A stretch of 11,399 nucleotides of DNA, taken from positions 1 to 11,399 of the forward strand of contig CALQBR020000015.1 of NCBI GenBank assembly GCA_943328865.2, given 5' to 3'. The notes under the pieces were generated by a model, which was given only the letters and a program-made list of their open reading frames with translations, was not told the DNA's origin and did no database searches. The stretch is from Sphingobacterium thalpophilum. Lineage in GTDB: Bacteria; Bacteroidota; Bacteroidia; Flavobacteriales; Flavobacteriaceae. The position numbers were made by a program, and so were the translations under genes. Positions 6,663 to 11,399 of this stretch are shown piece after piece; position 1 is the first letter of the stretch, and each line of letters opens with the position of its first letter.

Positions 6663-6692
6663 AAAAAAATCCCGAATGAACAGGATTTTTTT
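6663..6692. terminator. Two-way intrinsic terminator between ilvE and the decayed gene
   Basis: AAAAAAATCC (6663-6672) pairs perfectly with GGATTTTTTT (6683-6692) around a ten-base loop, giving a T-run on both strands. On the minus strand it begins 28 bases after the ilvE stop; on the plus strand it begins 4 bases after the last stop of the decayed gene. Confidence 0.75.
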
Positions 6693-6719
6693 GACTTTTT
6701 GTAACTACTTCTTTATAGA

Positions 6720-7787
6720 TTAAACTTTTATAGTCCAACCAAAAGTATCCTCTGCTAATTTGTATTGAATATCCGTCAAATGCTCTTTTAACTGTAAAGC
6801 CATTGGATTTTCCAATTTTGGTAATTCGTAATAGATATCTTGAAATGAAAAACCTACAATTGGATTAACTACTGCCGCCGTACCTGCACCAAATATTTCT
6901 TTTAAAGTGCCATTTTTAGCCGATTCTATGATTTTAGAAACTAAAACAGGATGAACTTCTAATTTAATACCTAATTTTTCAGCAAGGGCAATTAAACTTT
7001 TTCTGGTAACCCCATCTAAAATTCTCTCGCTAGTAGGTGCTGTGTATAAAGTGTCATTAATTCTAAAAAACACATTCATTGTTCCAGCTTCTTCAAGCAT
7101 TGTATGCGTGGCATCGTCTGTCCAAATGATTTGTTGGAAACCTTGCTCGTTGGCTAATTTTGTTGGATAAAATTGTGCCGAATAGTTACCTGCTGCTTTT
7201 GCTGCACCAATGCCTCCATTTGCAGCCCGACTATAATGCTCTGCGATAATAACTTTTACTTCTCCAGAATAATAAGATTTGGCAGGAGATAAAATAATCA
7301 TAAACCGGTATTGGTCTGAAGGTGCAGCAATAACACCATGACCTGTAGCAATCATAAAAGGCCTTATATACAAAGTATTTCCTTTTCCTTTCTTTACCCA
7401 GTTTCGCTCTAAATCAATTAATTGATATAGTCCAGCCATAAAAACGGATTCAGGAACCTCAGGCATAGCCATTCTAGTAGCCGATTTATTGAAACGTTCA
7501 AAGTTCTGTTCTGGTCGGAAAAGCCAAACATCATCATCATCATCTTTGTAGGCTTTCATCCCTTCAAAAATAGCTTGCCCATAATGAAAAACTTTGGCAG
7601 AAGGATCTAATAAAAAAGGCTCGTAAGGGGTTATTTTAGGTCTTTGCCAAGCGCCATCTACAAAATCACAAATTAACATGTGGTCTGTAAATACATTGCC
7701 GAAAGTGATGTTTTCAAAATCAATTGAATCAATTTTTGAAGCGGGCACTTTTACAATATCAATATTTTGAGTATTATTTAAACTCAT
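6720..7787 (-). CDS. ilvE: Branched-chain amino acid aminotransferase (class IV, PLP-dependent)
   Basis: The enzyme transfers the amino group between glutamate and the 2-oxo acids of leucine, isoleucine and valine, the last step of their synthesis and first step of their breakdown, in the cytoplasm. The 355-residue length and motifs fit the larger, eukaryotic-like BCAT type. YIRPFMIATG is at 140-149. GAAKAAGNY is at 194-202, with Lys197 as the expected PLP-binding lysine. EEAGTMNVFF is at 232-241, and GAGTAAVVNPI is at 300-310, matching the GSGTACVVCP motif of human BCATs. ATG 7787 gives a normal N-terminus. The gene is alone on its transcript: a strong terminator follows, and the divergent mnmD lies 339 bases away. 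No leader peptide, T-box or other attenuator is visible upstream. A run of five Asp at 82-86 is a mild oddity. Confidence 0.96.
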   Translation of the reverse strand: MSLNNTQNIDIVKVPASKIDSIDFENITFGNVFTDHMLICDFVDGAWQRPKITPYEPFLLDPSAKVFHYGQAIFEGMKAYKDDDDDVWLFRPEQNFERFNKSATRMAMPEVPESVFMAGLYQLIDLERNWVKKGKGNTLYIRPFMIATGHGVIAAPSDQYRFMIILSPAKSYYSGEVKVIIAEHYSRAANGGIGAAKAAGNYSAQFYPTKLANEQGFQQIIWTDDATHTMLEEAGTMNVFFRINDTLYTAPTSERILDGVTRKSLIALAEKLGIKLEVHPVLVSKIIESAKNGTLKEIFGAGTAAVVNPIVGFSFQDIYYELPKLENPMALQLKEHLTDIQYKLAEDTFGWTIKV

Positions 7788-8126
7788 TTATTCTATTTTT
7801 TAAAATGAATAGCAATGGCTAACAAATTGATTATTAAACATTAAAGATGCCTATTCAAAAGTTAAATATTTCCTAATTTCCTTTGCTAAATTAACAAATT
7901 TTAGAGTTCTTTTAACCTGAAATAAAATTATTTATAATTATTTGATACGAGTTTAATTTATCACTGAACTCAAAACCAATAATTAAAATTATAGAACTAT
8001 TCATTTATAGTTAATTTATCTAGTTACTTTTGCGATTGTACTAAATAAAAATACCCTATTAAACTATCTGTCAATTCTTTTTCGTTTTGATGTTAATAGG
8101 AAACAAAACCATTTATTCAATAGATT
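7788..8126. other. Divergent intergenic region between ilvE and mnmD
   Basis: These 339 bases are very AT-rich and contain no convincing coding sequence or RNA gene. On the plus side they carry the mnmD -7 element at 8025-8032, leaving a leader of roughly 90 bases. For ilvE I see only near matches to TAnnTTTG with one extra spacer base (minus strand, around 7856-7864 and 7894-7902), so its promoter is not settled. No hairpin of note was seen. Confidence 0.6.
8025..8032 (+). promoter_or_regulatory. Probable -7 promoter element of mnmD
   Basis: TACTTTTG followed by C matches the Bacteroidota -7 consensus TAnnTTTG exactly. The -33 region is weak (TTTA at 8004-8007). It implies a 5' leader of about 90 bases before the TTG start. 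Confidence 0.5.
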
Positions 8127-8789
8127 TTGAAAAGAGAAATTATACAAACTTCGGATGGTTCTACCACGATTCATTTACCCGAATGGAATGAATCCTACCA
8201 TTCTAAACACGGTGCCATTCAGGAAGCAAAACACGTTTTTATAAAAAATGGCCTTTCTTTATTTGAAGGCAAACCCGTTTCCATTTTAGAGATTGGTTTT
8301 GGAACGGGATTGAATGCATTTATCACCTATATAGAATCCCAAAAACACCAACAAAGCATCAACTATGTAGGTATAGAAGCCTATCCAATTTCTTCGGAGG
8401 AGGTTTTAAAAATGAATTATGTTTCGGAACTAAATGCCGAACCAGAACGTGCTGTTTTTGAGTTGATGCACCATTGTGATTGGGAAAAGGAAACTAGATT
8501 GTCTGGGTACTACCATTTAACAAAACGAAAGCAGTTTTTTGATGCGATTTCAGATGAAAAATGTTTTGATTTGATTTATTTTGATGCATTTGGCTATCGC
8601 GTACAACCAGAACTTTGGAGTACTGAAATTTTCAAAAAAATGTATGATTCTTTAAAAAACAAAGGCGTTTTAGTGACCTATGCTGCTCGTGGAGTAGTTA
8701 AACGAAGCCTGCAAGAAGTAGGATTTACGGTAGAAAAACTCGAAGGTCCTCCAGGAAAAAGAGAAATGTTCCGTGCCACAAAGCAATAA
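8127..8789 (+). CDS. mnmD: tRNA 5-methylaminomethyl-2-thiouridine-34 methyltransferase MnmD
   Basis: The product is a SAM-dependent methyltransferase that completes the mnm5s2U modification at the wobble position of certain tRNAs. It is the stand-alone counterpart of the N-terminal domain of MnmC, without the FAD-dependent oxidase half. At 220 residues it carries SAM motif I EIGFGTGLNAF (55-65), the acidic residue in VGIEAYP (81-87), FDAFGYRVQPELW (152-164), and the C-terminal PPGKREMFRA (208-217), all typical of the family. The start is forced to be non-ATG: the codons read TAG-ATT-TTG-AAA, so only ATT 8124 or TTG 8127 is available. TTG gives (M)KREIIQTSDGSTTIHLPEW, the expected family N-terminus. 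No clear terminator follows it. Confidence 0.93.
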   Translation: MKREIIQTSDGSTTIHLPEWNESYHSKHGAIQEAKHVFIKNGLSLFEGKPVSILEIGFGTGLNAFITYIESQKHQQSINYVGIEAYPISSEEVLKMNYVSELNAEPERAVFELMHHCDWEKETRLSGYYHLTKRKQFFDAISDEKCFDLIYFDAFGYRVQPELWSTEIFKKMYDSLKNKGVLVTYAARGVVKRSLQEVGFTVEKLEGPPGKREMFRATKQ

Positions 8790-8864
8790 TTTGTTTTTAA
8801 AGACAATTAGATACGATAAAAAACTAAAATAAAGCTTTTTGAAATAATAATAATCTTTGTTTAT

Positions 8865-8896
8865 TTTGACATTGATACTTATTTTGATTAAATTTG
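8865..8896 (+). promoter_or_regulatory. Complete Bacteroidota-type promoter of the 65-residue protein gene
   Basis: TTTG at 8865-8868, a 20-base spacer and TAAATTTG at 8889-8896 match both halves of the Bacteroidota housekeeping promoter (TTTG, about 19-20 bases, TAnnTTTG). Transcription would start near 8902, leaving a leader of about 40 bases before ATG 8941. This is the best full promoter in the window. Confidence 0.65.
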
Positions 8897-8940
8897 AGAA
8901 AATGATCGCTAACCCATTTCTAACCAATAAATTTATTTTT

Positions 8941-9138
8941 ATGAAAAGAACGATGGTTGCCTACACGAAAAACATACTTGAAAGAGTCAGTTTTGATCCT
9001 TCTCTATTTTGCAAGGAATTGCAAAAAGCGCTAAAAATATTATTGCCTTATGAAATAGAGCAATTAATTGATTGGCTTTTTAATTACACCAATGAAAAGC
9101 CCGAATTAAGAAAATGTATGATTACTTTAAACAAATAA
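8941..9138 (+). CDS. Small conserved-looking protein, unknown function
   Basis: This 65-residue soluble protein starts MKRTMVAYTKNILERVSF and is predicted to be helical, ending in a Lys/Glu-rich segment. The segments VSFDPSLFCKELQKALKILLPYEIEQLIDWL and KPELRKCMI resemble short hypothetical proteins I have seen in other flavobacteria; no function is known to me. The open frame extends back to 8857, but the promoter at 8865-8896 would start transcription inside that extension, so ATG 8941 (or 8953, MVAYTKN) is preferred. Two cysteines (residues 24 and 60) are far apart and do not form an obvious metal site. The gene is monocistronic, with its own promoter and terminator, which argues that it is expressed independently. 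Confidence 0.75.
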   Translation: MKRTMVAYTKNILERVSFDPSLFCKELQKALKILLPYEIEQLIDWLFNYTNEKPELRKCMITLNK

Positions 9139-9143
9139 AAACT

Positions 9144-9170
9144 AAAAGAGCTTCATTAGCTCTTTTTTTT
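9144..9170 (+). terminator. Rho-independent terminator of the 65-residue protein gene
   Basis: AAAAGAGCT (9144-9152) pairs with AGCTCTTTT (9158-9166) around a five-base loop, and the T-run continues to 9170. It starts five bases after the TAA stop. Confidence 0.85.
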
Positions 9171-9314
9171 ATGCTTAAACACAAAACCGTTTCTTAGTAA
9201 TCCTTTATAATCCTTAGGGTCAACAAAGCGTATTGTTTTAAAGCAACAGTAGCTTTGTCGAATATAACCTTAAAATTAAACTAAAATTCCAAAAGAGGAT
9301 TGAATCGGGATTCA

Positions 9315-9322
9315 TACCTTTG
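9315..9322 (+). promoter_or_regulatory. Probable -7 promoter element of prmA
   Basis: TACCTTTG followed by C is an exact -7 consensus match, only 13 bases before the prmA ATG. The transcript leader would be very short, as is common in Bacteroidota. No TTTG is visible at the -33 position. Confidence 0.55.
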
Positions 9323-9335
9323 CAAAAAAAATCAG

Positions 9336-10169
9336 ATGTCAAACATATATTTAGGCTACCATTTTACGGTAAGTCCAAAAGAATTAGGATCGGAAATATT
9401 AGTTGCTGAATTGGGTGAACTGCCTTTTGAAAGCTTTATAGAAAGTGAATTAGGGGTTATTGCCTATATCCAAAAACAGTTTTGGACAGAAAATCTCATA
9501 GAAGACCTTCATATCCTAAGTTCTCCTGAATTTACGGTGTCTTATCAAATAGAAGAAATCGAGCAAGTCAATTGGAATGAAGAATGGGAAAAGAATTTTG
9601 AAGCCATTGATGTGGATGGAACTTGTCATGTCCGTGCTCCTTTTCATGCTAAAACCGATGCCGCTTATGATATCGTTATTGAGCCAAAAATGAGTTTTGG
9701 AACGGGTCACCACGAAACCACCCACATGATGATTCAACATTTATTGGAAATTGATGTAACTGGAAAGAAAACATTAGATATGGGATGTGGTACGGCAATT
9801 TTAGCAATATTAGCTGAAATGAAAGGGGCTCAACCTATTGACGCTATTGACATCGACAATTGGTGTTACCTAAATTCTATCGAAAATGCGGAACGCAATG
9901 AGTGTCAGCATATTTCCGTTTATGAAGGGGATGCGGCACTATTAACAGGTAAAAATTACGACCTTATCATTGCCAATATTAACCGCAACATTTTATTGAA
10001 CGATATGCAAAGTTATGTGGATTGTTTGAATCCAAAAGGGACTTTATTGTTAAGTGGTTTTTATGAAGAAGACATTCCTTTTATCGATGCCTCTTGTACA
10101 GAGAAAGGACTAACCTATGTTAAAAAGTTTAAAAAAAATAACTGGGTATCTTTAAAATACGTAAATTAG
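9336..10169 (+). CDS. prmA: Ribosomal protein L11 methyltransferase
   Basis: PrmA uses SAM to trimethylate ribosomal protein L11 (lysines and the N-terminal amine in E. coli). The 277-residue protein has an N-terminal substrate-recognition part (about 1-90), NWNEEWEKNFEA at 79-90, and the conserved loop MSFGTGHHETTHMM (119-132). SAM motif I is LDMGCGTAILAI (147-158), followed by IDIDNWCYLNSIENAERN (171-188). The catalytic-side motif IIANINRNILL is at 211-221. I chose ATG 9336, which gives MSNIYLGYHF. A longer reading from TTG 9300 would overlap the promoter and add twelve residues with no family counterpart. It is the first gene of an apparent operon with the next methyltransferase (21 bases downstream) and clpS. 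Confidence 0.96.
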   Translation: MSNIYLGYHFTVSPKELGSEILVAELGELPFESFIESELGVIAYIQKQFWTENLIEDLHILSSPEFTVSYQIEEIEQVNWNEEWEKNFEAIDVDGTCHVRAPFHAKTDAAYDIVIEPKMSFGTGHHETTHMMIQHLLEIDVTGKKTLDMGCGTAILAILAEMKGAQPIDAIDIDNWCYLNSIENAERNECQHISVYEGDAALLTGKNYDLIIANINRNILLNDMQSYVDCLNPKGTLLLSGFYEEDIPFIDASCTEKGLTYVKKFKKNNWVSLKYVN

Positions 10170-10190
10170 AGTACATCAAATCAACTAGTT

Positions 10191-10805
10191 ATGCCTAATA
10201 AAACCAAAGAACACTGGGAGGCGGTTTACCAAAACAAACAACCCCAAGAAGTGAGTTGGACGCAAGTCCATCCCAAAACTTCGCTTGATTTAATTAGGTC
10301 AACTCACCTAGATAAGTCGGCAAAAATAATTGATATTGGTGGTGGAGATAGCCATTTAGTAGATTTTTTATTAGAGGAAGGCTATCAAAATATATCGGTA
10401 TTAGATATTTCGGCAGAAGCATTAGAACGGGCCCAAAAAAGACTCGGTAAGAATGCTGAAAAAGTAAATTGGATTGTTTCGGACATCACCCAATTCGATA
10501 CCAATTCTACTTTTGACATTTGGCATGACCGTGCTGCTTTCCATTTTCTGACTACTCCCGAAGAAATTCGGAATTATACTGAAACCGTTAATAAGTTAGT
10601 ATCCAGTTATCTAATAATAGGCACTTTTTCTGAAAATGGACCAAAAAAATGCAGTGGACTTGATATTCAACAATATTCTGAGATTGGCCTTGAGGATCAA
10701 TTTACGAATGATTTTCAAAAAATAAAGTGTTTTACCGAAGACCATGAAACCCCTTTTGAAACCAAACAAAATTTCCTTTTTTGCAGCTTCAAAAGAAAAA
10801 ATTGA
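10191..10805 (+). CDS. Class I SAM-dependent methyltransferase, substrate unknown
   Basis: This 204-residue protein has a Rossmann-type methyltransferase fold. SAM motif I is IIDIGGGDSHLVDFL (46-60), the acidic end of strand 2 is VLDISAEALERAQKRL (70-85), and a VSDITQF segment follows (96-102). It carries the signature WHDRAAFHFLT (111-121) and GTFSENGPKKCSGLDIQQYS (144-163), which I know from a widespread group of bacterial small-molecule or protein methyltransferases. I cannot name its substrate; TPMT-like or TehB-like labels are sometimes given to relatives. ATG 10191 lies 21 bases after prmA, so the two are probably co-transcribed, and clpS follows after 46 bases. I found no promoter element between them. 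Confidence 0.85.
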   Translation: MPNKTKEHWEAVYQNKQPQEVSWTQVHPKTSLDLIRSTHLDKSAKIIDIGGGDSHLVDFLLEEGYQNISVLDISAEALERAQKRLGKNAEKVNWIVSDITQFDTNSTFDIWHDRAAFHFLTTPEEIRNYTETVNKLVSSYLIIGTFSENGPKKCSGLDIQQYSEIGLEDQFTNDFQKIKCFTEDHETPFETKQNFLFCSFKRKN

Positions 10806-10851
10806 AGTAATTTTTAAAATTCATAATTCATAATCCTTAAATTATAAAGCT

Positions 10852-11127
10852 ATGAGTACAAAAGAAAAAATAAGCGAGCAAGTATTAGTTGAAGAAGCCA
10901 TTTCCTTTGACAATGAAATCGTCATGTATAATGATGACTACAATACTTTTGACCATGTGATTGATACTTTAATAAAAGTTTGTAAACACACCTCCGAACA
11001 AGCAGAACAATGTTCGTTAATTGTTCACTACAAAGGAAAATGTACGGTAAAGACAGGTCCAATTGACGAATTAACCCCGCAATGCTCCCAACTTCTGGAA
11101 GCTGGCTTAAGTGCCGAAATTGTGTAA
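10852..11127 (+). CDS. clpS: ATP-dependent Clp protease adaptor ClpS
   Basis: ClpS binds proteins with destabilising N-terminal residues and hands them to the ClpA/ClpC-type unfoldase for degradation (N-degron pathway), in the cytoplasm. The 91-residue protein has a flexible N-terminal tail (1-20) followed by the core. N27-D28-D29-Y30 matches the NDDY of the E. coli N-degron pocket, and H59 in IVHYKGK matches the pocket histidine. It aligns along most of the family's usual core. The start ATG at 10852 lies 46 bases after the methyltransferase stop, with no promoter element, so it is probably read from the prmA promoter. No strong terminator is visible immediately after its TAA. Confidence 0.94.
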   Translation: MSTKEKISEQVLVEEAISFDNEIVMYNDDYNTFDHVIDTLIKVCKHTSEQAEQCSLIVHYKGKCTVKTGPIDELTPQCSQLLEAGLSAEIV

Positions 11128-11299
11128 GACACTACTTTTTTATAATTTAAAGATCTTACCACCGCTAAAATAGCATAGAAGTCAGATTGTCCTTTCATAG
11201 TTAGTAGCTAATCCTAGGGAACAATTAATGTATCTAATTGTATTCGCATCGGACCAAAGATGGAATCGCTTAGAAAAGGCCACAAAAGTTAAATAAGAC

Positions 11300-11330
11300 A
11301 AAAAAAGTGTCCGATTTTCATCGGACACTT
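11300..11330 (-). terminator. Rho-independent terminator for a minus-strand gene entering from the right
   Basis: AAGTGTCCGAT (11305-11315) pairs perfectly with ATCGGACACTT (11320-11330) around a four-base loop. The T-run of seven is on the minus strand (A residues at 11300-11306 on the plus strand), so it terminates leftward transcription. It may secondarily stop clpS transcripts as a hairpin, but the plus strand has no T-run after it. Confidence 0.8.
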
Positions 11331-11343
11331 CATTATAAATAAT

Positions 11344-11399
11344 TTAATAAAGTGTTAAAGCTATTCTGTATATCGTTGCTTTCATTTTAGCTACGCTAA
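11344..11399 (-). CDS. Possible C-terminal end of a minus-strand gene (partial)
   Basis: On the minus strand one frame is open from the right edge and ends in TAA at 11346-11344, reading SVAKMKATIYRIALTLY. The stop lies 13 bases before a strong leftward terminator, which is the normal layout of a gene end. The alternating pattern ending in an aromatic residue would suit the last strand of an outer-membrane beta-barrel, but 17 residues are too few for assignment. The other two minus frames have stops here. Confidence 0.45.
   Translation of the reverse strand, partial: SVAKMKATIYRIALTLY

Noticed and set aside
8670..8927. Minus-strand open frame across the end of mnmD
   Set aside because: It overlaps the conserved MnmD C-terminus and the promoter of the next gene; low-complexity product.
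9516..9740. Minus-strand open frame opposite prmA
   Set aside because: prmA motifs cover this stretch on the plus strand; the antisense product has no recognisable feature.
10819..10832. Tandem ATTCATA pair before clpS
   Set aside because: Two seven-base units in AT-rich DNA are expected by chance, and no regulatory role is implied.
11228..11296. Short plus-strand frame MYLIVFASDQRWNRLEKATK after clpS
   Set aside because: Only 22 codons, no promoter element and no recognised family. The 170 bases after clpS otherwise show nothing.

Overview
The window looks like a chromosomal segment of a Flavobacterium-like member of the Bacteroidota. The evidence is the low GC content, several copies of the Bacteroidota -7 promoter element TAnnTTTG in front of genes, almost no purine-rich Shine-Dalgarno sites, and proteins that read as flavobacterial orthologues (Kup, IlvE, MnmD, PrmA, ClpS and an ECF sigma cluster). 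I found no tRNA, rRNA, CRISPR array or recognisable insertion sequence.

Left part (1-5857, all minus strand). The window opens inside a Kup potassium transporter gene, of which the first 238 codons are present. An exported protein of unknown function follows, with a tyrosine-rich middle, a basic Ser/Arg/Gly/Asn-rich tail and its own terminator. Next comes a cluster that reads, in transcription order: a membrane-anchored SRPBCC plus GyrI-like protein, an ECF sigma factor, a one-helix membrane protein in the anti-sigma position, a periplasmic 'sensor of ECF-type sigma factor' protein, and a BNR/Ycf48-like lipoprotein. This has the form of a cell-envelope sensing module. A ligand-binding or propeller protein sits at each end and a sigma/anti-sigma/sensor core lies in the middle. 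The signal and the regulon cannot be read from the sequence.

Middle (6000-8126). A 62-residue two-helix membrane protein is followed by about 0.5 kb that holds a decayed gene (6279-6659, + strand). A strong two-way terminator separates the decayed gene from ilvE, a branched-chain aminotransferase on the minus strand. The 339-base gap between ilvE and mnmD is a divergent promoter region.

Right part (8127-11127, plus strand). mnmD (tRNA wobble-uridine methyltransferase) must use a non-ATG start. A 65-residue conserved-looking small protein has both a good promoter and a terminator of its own. Then comes prmA (ribosomal protein L11 methyltransferase), a second SAM-dependent methyltransferase of unknown substrate, and clpS (N-degron adaptor of the Clp protease), spaced as an operon. 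The right edge probably holds the last codons of a minus-strand gene followed by its terminator.

Most of the window is ordinary core genome. The parts that deserve attention are the sigma cluster with its unusual partners, the exported SRG-tail protein, the decayed gene at 6279-6659 and the unassigned methyltransferase between prmA and clpS.
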